Part shown: one piece after another, positions 11,190 through 25,275 of the stretch
Position numbering within the stretch: the stretch's first letter is position 1
How the letters are laid out: every line of letters begins with the position of its first letter
From: Mesaphorura yosii
Taxonomy: Eukaryota; Arthropoda; Collembola; Poduromorpha; Tullbergiidae
DNA: 64,000 nucleotides
NCBI GenBank assembly: GCA_009869945.1
Contig: WIXG01000069.1
Location: 124,001 to 188,000 of the forward strand
Direction of reading: 5' to 3'
Translations under genes and position numbers: made by a program
The notes under the pieces: generated by a model
What the model saw: the letters and a program-made list of their open reading frames with translations, nothing else
What the model was told of the DNA's origin: nothing
The model's database searches: none

Positions 11190-14100
11190 CTTGCAGCAAT
11201 TAAATTGCAATTTCAGCAGTTTTTCTCTAGTCCCCAAAATGACAGAACAGAGGTACAATTTAGTAATTCATTCTACCGGGAAACGAGTCACGAAGAGAAA
11301 AATGGGGGAGAGTCACGTTAGAGCGCTCTGCTCGCCTTTTACTGAATCTTGAGCCAGGGCCTAAAGTTAAGAAAGCAGTAATGGGGAATTTGCAGAACTT
11401 CTTGAGACTTTACGTGCGTACCAATTCAGTCAATCTCAATCTCTCGTTCCAAAATTTGAAGGCACGTCTTGAAACAAAATCAGCTTGAAGGAGTTGATTT
11501 AGGATGCGCGACAAGTGCTTACTTGGGAGAAAAGTCATCAGTAAGACATTAATTGTGATGCTCTTTATTTTCTGAGCTCAGAAATTCCGAATTCCATTGA
11601 ATCCAAGAGGGTGAAAGAATTTTTACTAAACAGAATCTTGTTAACTTAAAGATGACTTTGGTTTTGACTGGATCAGCAGCAATAACAAGAAAGAGATAAA
11701 ACGCTCGTATAAATACTGCATCGACTCCCTTTCTTTGTGAAGCTTGTTTGTTTATTCAAAGAATTAAGAAGGAGGAGACGAAAGTCATAATTACAGGGCT
11801 TGCTTTTTATTTCTTTGGCCTGGTCATCATGCCAAGATGAAAAGATCCATCTGCTTTGCACTCTGCACGCGGTGCGGCTACTTTTCAGCATTTTATTGCC
11901 ATTCCATCTGGTCCTGCATGGCCAAGCCACGCCAAGCGCTCACCGTTCGTCATCTCCAGTTCCATTTATGATTAGTATGCACGCACGCACACGCACTACG
12001 TAAAGTAAAAGATAAAGGCCAAGGGCCAAGCCAGATCGTTCGTACTCGTACGCATGCACGAAACAAAAGTACGCACTCGTTAATTATCTTATTATCGCAT
12101 TTGATTTAAAGATTCATTTTTCCAATTAAAATAAGTAGGAGCCGAATGAATGAAACATGACACGAGAGGACAGGTGGTTGAAGCCGCGATTAATTAATCT
12201 CACAGATGTGGACTTGCAGACGGGTTCAGGCTTCAGGATGTGGATTCAGTGCACAGACACAAACACAAAACCAGCAACCGCGTCAAGTCTCAAGGCACTC
12301 CAGGGCTGATATTTTTACAATTCGGCACGAAAATGAATGCAGTGTAAGTGCAACGGAGTCCTGATGAGATTAGTTTTCAGTTTCTGTTTCTCCTTCTACA
12401 TTTGGTAAAGTCAATAATAAGATCTTGTCTTGAGAGAAAGAGGCTTCGAACTGCATCGCTGCATGGGAGAAGGAAAAGGCACGCAGCGTCCTTGTATTTA
12501 TTTTTACGAATCCTTTCCTCGCAACGCAACTCGCATTCGGTCTCAAGATGCATTTCATTTCTCATACATTGTACTGTAATTTGAACCCTGGATGCATCAC
12601 CATGCACTCCAGTGCGCCGGAGACTTGACTTGGCTTGGGTTCCTGTGGTGGCATAGCCGTCGTGGTGGTGGTGGAGCTGGTATGAGAATGGAAATGAGCA
12701 GGAATCCAGACTTCACAAAGATTTATATTATCCTGTACATATTTCTCCAGCTCCAGCAGTCCCCTTAGGGAAGGCCGACTTATCTCGTTTGCCAGATGAT
12801 TTATGAGAACAAAAAATCAGGCACTGGCCTGGCTCGGTTGCTCCATCACCCATTCTTGCACTTCTTCCTCTGCCTTGACTTTTCACTTCATCTTCTTAGT
12901 ACTTGTTTACAATTAATGCAACTCATGGTTTGAATTTCAAGTTCTTTATTTCGTGGCTCCAGTCTCCAGCAAACTGGCTTTGGCTTTATTGGTTTCTTTC
13001 AATTGTTCCATGGCGCTCATCCACGCCACGCCACACATCTTTTGCACTTGCACCGGGAATTGAATACGAATATCTTTTAATCTCGTCGTGGTGTTACGAG
13101 CTACGTGCCCGTCCGTCCAGGCGTTGTTTGCATTACGGAACACGGGCATTGTATTTTGACTGCTGTGCTGGCGAGACATGTGGGACCTTTGAATAGATTC
13201 AATTTAAATATTTTGTTGTGTAATGAAATGCATTCACATTCACATTCCTCATCCGAAACAGAACAATAACAATGGGTCCAGAGAGTGCGTCTTCATTTCC
13301 ATACAGGCTTCATGCATGTTAATCTTGGCTGCGTGATTTTGTAACTGTAACTACGCTCACGCTCTGATGCACTTGGAATTCATTATTGCATAATGTCGAT
13401 TATTTATTAAAGATCATGAACCTGATCACTTGACTTGGCGTGGCAGCGCTCCAAATGGTTGATAGACCGTCCTCTTGAGTATTGGCTCATGGCTTCTTGA
13501 TCTTGACGTGATCGAATTCAAATCATAATCGTAATCATAAATTCCTCGCCGCATGTAAACATACTTGAAGCAGCCCGAAAGCCCAGTCGATTTGCATTTA
13601 ATGTATACATGCAGGAATTCATCTCATCTCGTCTCGCTCATCAAACAAACCCGTCCGCGTCCACGTCCGTCCATTAATTGAACATTCTGGATCAAACCGA
13701 TCAAGAAGAAGACGAGAACAAGAACGAGGATGGCAATGATGGGTGGATGAACCACAAACTACGAAACAAGACGCTCACGCTTTGACTCGTGAAGCTCCTT
13801 AATGCAAACCTGAAATTATTGCATTATTGCAAGCCACCATCTTCTTGTTACTCTGCGCTGTCTTCTTTCACCTTGCCCGCTTGCATGTAAGGCATGAATT
13901 GTGATGCTTTTAAACGTTGTCATGAGTTGGGCGGAGTAGTTGGACTGACTTTGTCGGTCGGTTTTTTCAATCACATCATGCGATTTATGCATTAACGCTG
14001 TGATTTCTTAACAAGGCCAGAGGAATATTCATGAATGTCGATTGTGGATGAGACCAACAAGGCATGTGGATTCTGAAGCACAGTCTGCGCTAATTCAAGT

Positions 14101-16215
14101 GCTGTGTTCATATTTTACGACCTTTAATTTCTTAATCATATTTAATATTGGTTTTAATTTAATGGAGCCTCAATCAGCAGCTGTCTGCATTCCTCCTTAA
14201 ATTGAACTCGATGATAGCATGCCAAGTAATTACAGCTTTCCATTAGCATTAGATTTATAGCCAGGCTCATTTCCTTGGACTTGGATTGCTTTGACGAGGT
14301 AGTTTAACTGCTAAGTACGTACGCATACTCATTCCAGTTCCAGCAGCGCGTACTTTGTTAGCAGCTAACAAGTAAGTTTCCAGCAAGCCAGGTGCCAGTG
14401 CCAGGTACCCTTGCCTCGCCTCGCCTTACCTTTTCTCCTTGTTTGTAACTGACAGACAGCACAGCAAGCGAAATCCCATCATATATCATTCTTTGTGTAT
14501 TTATAATTTCAGAAAGGTTGGATCCACTTTTCAGGATGATGAAAATAAATTTTTACTTTTACGTGGGCACACAACAGGCAGACACACACTATAATCATAA
14601 AAATATACAACGAGCGAACGAGAGGAGCCACGCCACGCCGAGTCAAGTAGGAGCTAAGACAATGTACGAGCCCCTTAAAATAGTTACGAGCGTGGAGCCT
14701 CGTTCTTGGGTCTTGTTTAAATAGAATCTGAAAAGGAAGCTAGGCCAAACCAATCCAGTTGTCAAGTCGTAAAATACGGTAATGGTAATGCGTACGTGAA
14801 GACTTGATGACTTGACCCTTCGACGCAAGCCTAATCATCGTCAACTGAAAACTTGTATTTCTTACGGCTAGGCTGAGAAAATCTTAAGAAAGGGTCCAGC
14901 ACAGTTTGTACGTGACAAAAACTAAATTTCTTCCCCACGAGAATCCAAGATATTACCCTCCAAAGAAACACAGCAACAAAACGAAATTCAGCCCAATTTA
15001 GGCACCGCACTGCTACAAAAAAAACTCATCTCATCTTCATCTTCCAATTTCTTATCAAATTCTCAACTTGAATGAAGGACTTCTTTTTAACGTTTAGAAT
15101 TACATTCCCATTTTTATGATTTTGTATTTCCCTCGTCTTTCCTCTTGGAAAGACGAATATCGAAACTCTTTCAATACTCCTTCAATAACTGGTACTCTAT
15201 ACTTAAGTGGGTTCCATTGTTGGATTCGGTCTCGCGGTCTTGGTCTCGGTCTATTCATGGTAACCTTGACTTGACTGTATGGATAAGAAATTCTTACATA
15301 GAAGGAAATGAGTTATTGTTGTGAAATCAAAATGGAATTGTACGTACTTCTCAATAATAAGAAAGAGGAGATTGAACCACTTCTACAATAAAGACAAGAC
15401 GGGCGCAGGAGCCAGTCGTCAGTATGCTTGCTTCATGGTTAGGTGAGTTCATATCTGATTCTTTCCTGCGTCTGGAGAACACATTTAATTCACATTAGGC
15501 ACTGCGCGTATCTTTTCTTCGCCGTAGTCTTACAAATATTTACCGGAGCATAAATGCGTGCGTGCATTAAGTGCATGCATATTTCAAGTAGCTGCAAGAC
15601 TCTTTTGTACTTTTGTACATCGTAATTTTAATGTTCATGCAAAACAGGTCTTCCCTGTTTTATGTCTTATCCAGCCAAGCCAAGCCAGCAGCTCGCAAAT
15701 ACTCGAGGACTAAGTGCATGTTCACGTACTCAACTCGACTTAATTTACAACATCATAATTCTTTTCACGTTATTGACTTCTGTGATTTTCTGACATGTCA
15801 TGATTTTGGTGAAGCAATGTGGCAATGGCATTTCAATTTGGTATGAATAAAGCATGCACCGCCGAGCCGATAATCACTCTGCAATCACGATGAAAAGAAT
15901 CTTGGTAAATTACTCGGTAAGGCAATCATCGTCTTTGTAATAGATTTTATTCAAATTAAATTCTCGTACTCAACTCGACGCGACGTAGAAACTAAAACGC
16001 ATACGCAGCAGGAATTTGCAAAGTTCTTTGGTGGATCGTTCATGGTTCAGTGGAAGAGAGCAAAGGCAAATGTCTTTGGTATTCAAAAATGCAGACTTAG
16101 TAAATAAATAAATAATAGTTAATTTGTAGAAAAGTATAAAACGTGCAGATTCCTTGAAATAAAATGAATCTTTGTCGCTGTTGACAGTGACAGAAATACG
16201 ACACAGGAAGACAGG
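11190..16215. other. 5-kb region with no recognised gene
   Basis: Between the dynamitin start and the Frizzled stop I see no frame with family resemblance or a convincing exon chain. Open frames are short and compositionally like their surroundings. The DNA is AT-rich with many scattered homopolymer and CA/CG-type runs, such as alternating 'acgcacgcacacgcac' near 11980-11996. It may hold enhancers or the 3' UTR of Frizzled-4; nothing specific can be assigned. Confidence 0.4.
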
Positions 16216-19200
16216 CTACAGAATCGTTTCGCCACGTCGCCAGGCGTCAGTTCGTTGGGGTTCAATGACGGGGTTATTTCTTGCTGGTGGGATCGGAGGC
16301 AATGGGTGGTTAATATGATGATGATGTCTAGGAACTATGCTGCCACCGCCGGAGAACTTTGACCGACCGTTCGCTGATGGATGGTGGCCATGCTGTTGAT
16401 GCGATGAGTGACTATGAGTGTGACTGTGGCTGGGCTGACTTTGGAAGGTAGACAAAATCGTGTTGCCGTTTCCATGAAGTGGGGGCAGTTGTGGAGGAAG
16501 CTGCGAAGAATGCACTGACGAGTTGATAGGAATCAAGGGTGTTGTGCTTGGATTGTTGATGTTGCCTGCAGTCAGTACGGACGACGCTGTCGTGCAGCCA
16601 CCAATGCCAATGCCGATCCCAGCTCCGAGCGGCACAGGTTTGCTCTTCTTATTTTGTGAGAACAATTTAAAGCAGCAACAGGAACAAAGTCTGGCGGTAA
16701 GGGAAGACAGCGACTTCCAGGAATATGTTGACAAGACCCAAACACCTAAGAGATAGCACAAGCAAAGACAAGTCAGTCAAAATATTAACGAAGAAGAACG
16801 AGTCAGACAGCAACCTGCAAAAAATGCGAGGCGCTTAAACAAATAACTGTAGCGCAGTAGCTCTGCACGCTGTTCGGCTTATTAAGTCAGTCAAATACAA
16901 CAACATTTAGACAAAAGGTCAACTCGACTGCCTTCTTTTTACAATAATAATGACTACGCATTATTTTTATATTTTGAAAACTGTCTGTCAAGTGTGGAGG
17001 CACGGAGCTCGAAACTTAACTTGAAAACCTGAGAATTTTTTTATTTCTTTGAATCTGTTTCATCAACTCGACGGTTCGCGTTCGAGTAGCATTACAGTGC
17101 AACCAATTTCCACGTCCTGGACAGCTTTAATAAGAGCCCTCCCTGCCTTTTGTACGTGTATTCGAACAAGAAGGGAGTCTCCAAGAGACGAGACTGACTA
17201 CGTGTCTGGGCCTTGGATGGGACTCGATTCAACTTCTTTCTAGACTTGTTCTTTATGCCTACCTAACAAGCTCCGGATTAAATAATCTCAAGCCTTAAAT
17301 GTCATTTCAACTTCTCGCCAGGCAGAACAATGAATTCTGTGTTTACTTTACTGAGTCCTTGAATTGAATAGCCACAGCACGAATGGAGTTTACCTGTAGT
17401 TAGACCAGCAATCAGGTTCATGTTGAGACGAAGCAAGAAGATTTGTACATTTGGACGTCCTTTGCCCTGTTCCCAGGCTTCGCGTCCGGAAAGCTCGTAG
17501 GCCATCGTGCCAACTTGACACGCAAGTGGCAGACTGTGGACGAGGGCAAATATTCCAACTCTCATCCAAACAGATTTGGAGTTCTGCAGCACTTTGATTC
17601 GTTGCATTTGCAGTGCACTGTTGACGCTGTTGGGGCTGCCGCTGCCGCTGCTGCAGGCGCAGTGCGCATGACTCGAAGAGCACCCAGCACCATGATGCAC
17701 GTGGGTGTTGTTGTTCGAGGGCGCGGCAAACACCGGGCTGTAGCCTTGAGGTGCTCGGTGGGTACTCTGGCGATGGTGCCCAAACTCGCAATTGTTCGAA
17801 GATTTTAATCTGTTTAATCCAAACGAGAACAAGTACGGGTTGTTTCGGGACGAAGTGTAGTGTCGCAGAACGATTCCAATCAGGAGAAATAAGAACCCGA
17901 AGCTTAGGCATACATTCAACGGGATCATATTGTAGTAGGTGAGAGCGTCTGTATTCTGCAGGAGCACACAAAATAAGATTCGAGTTACAATTATTAATCT
18001 TCTGAGGCCAAGGCTCCTTTCCTTTCCTGCCTCTGCGTACCTGAAACCCAACTCCACAAAGTCCGGTGAGTTCGTCCACATCCACTTTCTTGTGTATGAG
18101 CGCTGCAGATGTGAGTAACGAAGCAATGCCCCAACTCGCCAGGTGAAACACGGACCATTCCTTCTGTTCGAGGGACAGGGCCAGTCTTCGATTGACAGAA
18201 AACAGCCACGAGAGGCACAAAATGACCCACCTGTGCAACAAGAAAGAAAAAATACACAATCCGTACACGACCCTTCCCCACTTCCTTTCCTTCCAGTTCC
18301 TTTAACTAAGCTCACGAAAAAGTAAAACTGTTGGGACGGGACGAACGAGTTCTTTATACAGCATGGGCAAAAACTTGTACAAGAGTATTGTGAAATAATT
18401 TCTTGGGTTTGAGGATCATTTTTCTTGAGAAAATGTCAAAATGCAACATGAAGTAGTGACGAGAACGAGTTTTCGGGATTCAGTGAACAAATAACGCATA
18501 AAAAGGTACTTTAAATAGGATTTTGCTTATTTGTATTGTTTAGGAAAGGTTCCTTCCGTTTTTAGTACCCCAATAATATGAGCAGGAGGCAACAATGAAG
18601 CATTGTCTTCGTCTCCTCTGCTTCTTGACGTGACAGTAAGTTGCCATGTCCATGCCATGCATTGATGGATGGCTCAGTCTTCATGGCTTAAGAAGAATTA
18701 TCTTTCAGAAAAGTGTCAATAATTCTAAAGGCACACGTGAAATCAGCTCTTTAGTTCTGCCTCGCAGGATGCCCCGAAAAATCAGTTCAAAATTCAATTT
18801 CCATTTTCAATGTAAAGCGAGAAGATGTGGCCTGCCCTGAACTGATAATTAATTACGGGCGAATATTCAATTAAGCTCTGTGCACACTTTACACACATGC
18901 ACACGTATATGTAAAGCCTGCAGTGCAATGCGAGGCTAAATTGAATGCGATTCGTTCCAATTATTATAAAGTGGACTGTGACAATTGTAACTGTGGCCGG
19001 GACACGGACACGACATGTCGCATCTCACATGATTAATGGCTTCTGATGTCGAGAGCGTGAGTGAAGCCATTATCAAATAAAAGATCTCTACATCTTTACA
19101 CGAGACTCGCCAAGCAAAGGAATGTGCATTGTCTTTGTTGTTATCATTTTGTGACTGCGACTGCAACTCAAAACGAAGTGTCAAAGTCAAGTCAAGAGTC

Positions 19201-22200
19201 AAGACACATTCGATGCGATGCCTTGCAGAAGGTGCGATGAGGAATGAGTGTTCGTATTATGTTTCTTGATAAGCGAAAGCAAAAAAAAACAAATATTTGT
19301 GCAGACAAACAAAAAGGATAAACGCTAGCTTTGTAAATGGTGAGGGCTCGACTGTCTCCATAAGAGATTTTCGTTATCGGGATCAAGAAATTCCTTCGTC
19401 GTCGTCGTATTAAGTGGACGTCAAGCCATGAAGTGCTTGATGAAGGTCCAAGAAGGTGAAAAGGGATAAGGATTAGATGACGAATGGAATGCAGCCGTCG
19501 TGGTTGGCATCGAAAGCGAACTGGAACCTTGTTCATTGTTCTTAATTGAGAACTTATGTGTCCAGTCTCTGAAGACAGACACTTATGGATTTACGCACTT
19601 AATCAATTCACCAACTCAGCATGTGAGCCATGGCGGAGGGAGCAAAATGATGCGTCACGTTAATCAAGAAAAAGTTCGTTCACTATTTCGAATAACACCG
19701 ATCCGAAAGTGTGTACATTCGTTTGGTGCTAATGAGGCTAATATATTGAAGATTTAGTCTTATTTCTTAATGGGAAAATGGCACTTACCAAAGCATTGCA
19801 GCCGATCCAAAGAAGTAAGTGAGCAGAAAGACGACGGCGCAAGACGAAGGGACCATTCCGCCGCCCGCTAGCAGCTCCTGCTCGGTCACCCGATCATAGA
19901 AACATGCAACAGGGATGGTGGAGCCAATAATTATGCCGATGCTGAAGAGGACCTGGCAGAGGGCAATGTACAGGATCGGACGCTCTGCGGTGCTGAGTTT
20001 CTGAAATAGTAAATAGAAAAACAAATAAACCATAAAAATTCTACACTGCAAGTTCGACACGGCGGCTCAGACTGGCGGACTCAAATCACATGCACATTAT
20101 TACGAGTCCATGCACAATTTTGGTAATGATTGAGTTCTTGTTTCTGTTGCTGCTGCTATTGTTGTGAAGAAAATTACATCTTGTTATCATCGCGCGGTTT
20201 TCTTTCATTATTTATGCACGTGCAACCGCAACAAGCTCCGTCTGTACAAATGAGCACAGCAAAGCGCGGCGAAGTGATGATGGACTACAAATCGGCACTT
20301 TTGAGGTTTTAAAAGTATTGCTTTAGATTTCCCCTGCCTTTTTTATCGGCTTGCAAAAAAAGTGCACGAGGATGGCTTGGTCGCTGGCTCGGCTCGGCTG
20401 ATTGAGTCTACGTCTGAACTGAATCTTTATCACGAATCAAGAAAACTAAAGCGATGCCTTCCTGATACGGATCAGTGCAGCCAGCCAAAGTCATGCCATG
20501 CCTATGCCATAATGGGTCAATTAAGTACTACAGCCGACACTTACCGGAGAGCAGATAGAGAGTGTGAGAGCGATGAGGGCTGCTGATAACGACAGACTTG
20601 CCCATAGCAGAATGTAGTTTCTTGCAAACATTCCGTCGCTTGGATCGAACAGCGAAACGACTCCATTCTGCCGAGCTTGACGAATCTCGTTCGTATTCGT
20701 ACTCGTACTCGTGCTTGCGACGGAATTTGTTGCTTCATGATAGCTGTTGAGTTCATGTTCCGCTGGACATCTTATCCAACATTCTCCCTTGCTCCAGACT
20801 TTTCTGGGACCGGAACACTGTCCTTGAGCTGGAGTTTTGACATTGGTGTCTTTTGAACTCGCAAGGTTCGACCCGGGAAGTTGTGGCAAATTGTTGATTG
20901 CATGCTGTTTCAGGATTGAGTTAACCTTCTCATTTGTGAAGTGGTGTTGGGAGAAGGGAAACGGCAGATCGAGGTCTGGTGTTAAGTGCGCACCACTGCC
21001 GCCATTGTTAACCGTGATTGGGCGACGTTGCAAGATTGGTGGGTCTCGTGTACTCGGCTTTGGCGCATAGTCACGATTGTTGTTTACACCAGGCGACGAA
21101 GTGAAGGTTGGCGCGTGATGTACACTGTTATGACCTCCGATCCCATTTCTCCCTGGATTAAGTACATAATGGTCTTGTTCCGTAGGTCCCGGGATGCACA
21201 TATGCTGGTGATTGTTTTCCGGGTGGAACTTGGAACAGTTTAGCGAAGGTGGCCAAGAAAAACCAAATTCTGTCAAGATGGGCTCACAGCTCCGGCGCAC
21301 AGACTCACAGAGTGAACGACAGGGACCTGCACAAGCAGCACAACAGTTTTCAAGTAAATATTCATGCCATCAAAGTAAATAAACTGCCAATCCATTTCTC
21401 CAGATGCGTTTCCGTAATTTTGCTTTGTGATGCCAAGAAAAACAACGCCTCAGAGAGCAGTTAATCGCACGTACCAATTGGCTCAGGAACTTTCTCGGTG
21501 CACATCGGCACGTACGCGGAGCACAGGAAGAGTTTCAAGTGCGCCGAGCATCCGTACTGAATAAGTGGAGTGAACGTTTGAAGCAGGGCGTCTGCATCGG
21601 CCTGGGCGTCGTGGCCAACCTGAAATACACACGATACAAATACTTCGGACAGGAGCCACACGAATCTGGCACTGCTAATTAAAATATTTCGGCTCCTAAT
21701 AACAAGCCAGCAGCCAGAGAAAACAACAATAGCAAACGTCATTAAGTAATTACGAAATAACTTACCAGGTTGGGCATTGTTGTCTGATTGTAGCCAACTT
21801 CCATGCACAGTCCTGGAACAGAAAAATAAGAATGCAAGCGTTCAGTGTTCATTCATGAATTGAATTCCTTTTTATTCGCTCTGCTCTGGTCTGGTGCTCG
21901 CATGAATAATTTAAAATGGAAGTGACTCGACTCTCAGTCGACAATTGCAAGGCGACCGCGCGAGAGAAGAGTCTCAGACGTATTCAAAAGATGATTAATA
22001 ACACTGGACAATCGTGCCGGAAAAGAAGTGATTATTTCATAATGATCTCTCGTACACTTAAGACACAATCTTCTCGTGGCTCGAAATGTACAGAAAAACA
22101 AATACCACGGAATCAGAATCAGTAAAAAGTCACGACCACGAGCTTATGGCTTACAAAGAGCTGATTATCAAGCTACTTAATTTACAAGGAGCCATTTTAT

Positions 22201-25200
22201 TGCTGCGAGTAAAGACGATTTCATAAATAAAACGGCGAAGGAGACGGCCAGACTTGTTGAAATGCGTAAACCTGCCGGGCCTTAACTTCAATTTGAATTT
22301 GCATACTGAAGCTTTGAAGTGCAAGCCGAAGTAGGGATTCGTAGTCTTCTCCTTCTCATCTTTCTCAAGACTCAAGAGTAATTCACTATTCACATTTTTA
22401 TGTGTGCTTGCGCTTTGTAATTTGTGATCATCATTTCTTCTTTTAGCTGTCCACACCGCCACGCAGTTAAAGCAAAGTGCAGGTAGGTTTTTTGCCAAAG
22501 GCGTGTCTATCTCATTTGCGCGTGCAATTACGATGCCATTTGCTGCCTGAACATTGTCGTTGTTAATGTTTATTTGCTTTTTGGCCAATTTGTGTTTGTA
22601 CGTGACGAAAAGGAAGGCGATCGGATTGGCTGCTCACGGCTGCTGGTCTCACAATCTTATAGATTTCGCTTGCTCTGCAATTCGAGACCGACTGAGCAAT
22701 GAACATCGAGCGCAGGCGGCAAAAGACACAGAAATCGTTTGAGCTTTTATACGAAGAATTACTGAATTAAAATCCCAAGAAAAGGAGAAATTCTTCCGAG
22801 CGCAAAGCGCAAAAAGTGAATGGATGGCAAAGGCAGACGTAACAATTCAAATTCTTTACCATACGAGATTACAATAAGAGTTTTGTTCGGAATTTAAAAG
22901 GTGAACACGAAATGCAGGACTGAGAACGTACAAACACAATCTCACGCCGTGTAACTTGAGAGAGCAATTCTTTCACTTGGCTTCGCTTCGCTCTTCGCTG
23001 ATCGCGTCTGTTGATTGAATTCAGTACCCAGAGTTCAGGATCAAAATCTCATTACTTCTAATCTTGTGTTATCTTGTGCTGTATCGCGTGAACTTGTAAA
23101 CTCATTCACATTCATTGACTTCACGAGCAACAGAATCATTTCTGGAATTTCAAGACAATGGTTGCGGGACGGCATAGATCATTCTCGGTGCTCAAGTAAG
23201 CACATATAGAACTCTTCTGAGTCTAGTCCAGTCTGAATCCTGGCAAGCCTCGTTGTGAGTGTCCGATAAGACACATGTCAGCGTTTTGTAGTTGTGCAAC
23301 CTTCATTTGGAACACAACGATTATGATTGTTATTTTAGTATTTATGACACCGCGAGATAACGAAACCAAGTTTTCTTATTAATCCTTATACGGAATTTAT
23401 AATACGTAATAAATCTCTGTCAACTTGCATTACATTTACATTTATATGGACGTACGAATGAATGGACACGTTGTTTGCGAACAGGTCAAGCCAAGCCACA
23501 GAAATCTGCTGGATTAAGGAAAGAATATCCACAGCCATCGGCCATCGCATTCATAACAGCCGCAGTCAGCAATCAACGCCAACTGGTCGAGTATTTGGAG
23601 CACAAGGATTTGGAGGGTATTATTGACCGTGGCTTAATGGCTTAAGACAGACCGCGACAGCGACAGTGACAGGAACTGACCTGATAACCATTAACACTTC
23701 ACACGGTTCAAGTGGACAACAAAGCACGGTGTGGCACAAATATGACATGGAATTGATAATTCTGTTATGATTTCAATGATCAGAGGGCGAAGCCGCTAAA
23801 TAAACACAGAATTCGATTATATACGGAGGCTTCTTCATTGCAGCAAGATTTGGCCCGATGATGTTCATGTTTGATCATTTCAGTTCCGAACAAAGAAAGC
23901 AAACAAAGGATTTGCTCTCGCTCTGGTTCTGGTTTCGTCGGTTTTCCGGTAAATCTGGTGCGACCGATCGATCCGCTGAATTTTGTATTGTAAACAGTAA
24001 ATCATAAAAATATTGGATAAGTTGGTCGAACCGCCTTCTTGCATGGCTGCGTGATTTCAATTCTCATGTCTGCACGTTAAAGCAATGAAAGCTGACAGTC
24101 TCGCCTTGGCTTGGATTAACGAATGTGCACGTTCCAAATGGTTCGTGTACATGTTCCAGCACCGCAGAACATCACAAAACTCAATGTTTTGGCAGCTGGC
24201 AGTCCGTATTTGTATTTGTTCTCCTTCACGTTTCTTCATGGCTCATTTTAATTTAAACACAATTTTACGCCTTCGCTTCCCAGGCTCGGTCCAATTTCGA
24301 ACGGATCCAATCGTCTCCTTCCTCAACCCTGCGCTCGGGCTCAAGCCAAGAACATGTGCTTCTAATCAGACATGGCAAACCGAATGCCTGCACCACAGGA
24401 AAGTGAAGACGACCTAATCTGACGCGGAATCTCGAACGAACTTAGCAATCGACAATCCAGCAACGCATAGTTATAATAATAAGATTGTAATGTTGATGTT
24501 TTGAATATGGTTAGAGAAATAAATACAAGCGGGAATTTTTTCCTTCGCCGACCACAGCACAGACAATCGCATCTTCAACTTCTAAATTTGGACTTTTTAC
24601 ATATATGGCCAGAGTCTTTCAGCTCGACTAACAAGGCATGGCGTCGGCACCTTTTAACTATCGCACGTCGTGTCCTTACGACACTTTGGTTCAAATCGTT
24701 TACCAACACATTGTTAACTCGCTAAATGGCAGAGCAATTAGGAAGAAACAATTCATTGACCGTGTATGCAGTGATATTCGAAATTCTTGTTCCTGCTGCG
24801 GAACTCGATTCTTGTTTTAATCGCAGGTAGAAGATCTCAATCTTATAATGGCAACAATCGGAATCAAATCAAGACTCTAAAGTTTACGAATTTGGCCAAT
24901 TTAGGAATCGGAACTGAACGGTGGAGTGAAAACGTCAAAACGCAATTTGGTGCAAGTTTTTGGCAATTGCCAAAAACGCTTACCGATTTTGATGGGCTCA
25001 CAGACCCCTTGTGGCGGTAAATGATCGGGATGGTCCAGCCCAATTGTGTGAAATACTGCATCATGGTGAAGCTCTTCACTGCTCGCACTCCCAAACGTAT
25101 CACGCGAGTTGTAATCACGGATTCCACTGCAGACATTGACTATGCACGTGAGCACAAAGGAAGTAAGTAGCAATGCCGGCACCATTTGGTTCATTTCGAT

Positions 25201-25203
25201 CAT
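16216..25203 (-). CDS. fz4: Frizzled-4-like Wnt receptor
   Basis: Eight phase-consistent exons: 25203-24984, 21812-21766, 21619-21475, 21326-20545, 20000-19789, 18230-18041, 17955-17394, 16745-16216; about 895 residues. The ATG at 25203 precedes a signal peptide ([21 protein letters not shown]); an in-frame ATG at 25275 is less likely. The cysteine-rich Wnt-binding domain carries [36 protein letters not shown] and [18 protein letters not shown], closest to vertebrate Frizzled-4 as I know it. Seven-pass segments include [19 protein letters not shown] and [16 protein letters not shown]. Odd points: a hinge insert of about 100 residues between the CRD and TM1, a long Ser/His/Asn-rich third intracellular loop, and no KTxxxW motif after TM7 ([16 protein letters not shown] there). 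The His/Pro-rich tail ends in ETIL, a class I PDZ-type ending reminiscent of the ETVV of Frizzled-4. Intron 1 is 3.2 kb. Confidence 0.93.
21813..24983 (-). other. First intron of the Frizzled-4-like gene
   Basis: This 3.2-kb intron separates the signal-peptide exon from the rest of the cysteine-rich domain. No supported gene lies in it. One plus-strand frame without an ATG (about 23484-23645) looks mildly coding-like but has no family match. A large first intron is a plausible site for enhancers; that is inference. Confidence 0.5.
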
Positions 25204-25275
25204 TTGGCGCCGGTATCGGCATCTTGTCCTTCTTCTCGATCTGATCTGGACACTGAGCACTGACTCGAAACCCAT

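Noticed and set aside
17443-17808. Long plus-strand and other-frame minus open frames opposite the Frizzled exon
   Set aside because: They are shadows of the real Frizzled frame, which carries the conserved transmembrane segments.
25204-25275. In-frame upstream ATG of the Frizzled gene at 25275
   Set aside because: It would place 24 mostly basic residues ahead of the signal peptide; the ATG at 25203 gives a normal signal sequence. Not fully excluded.
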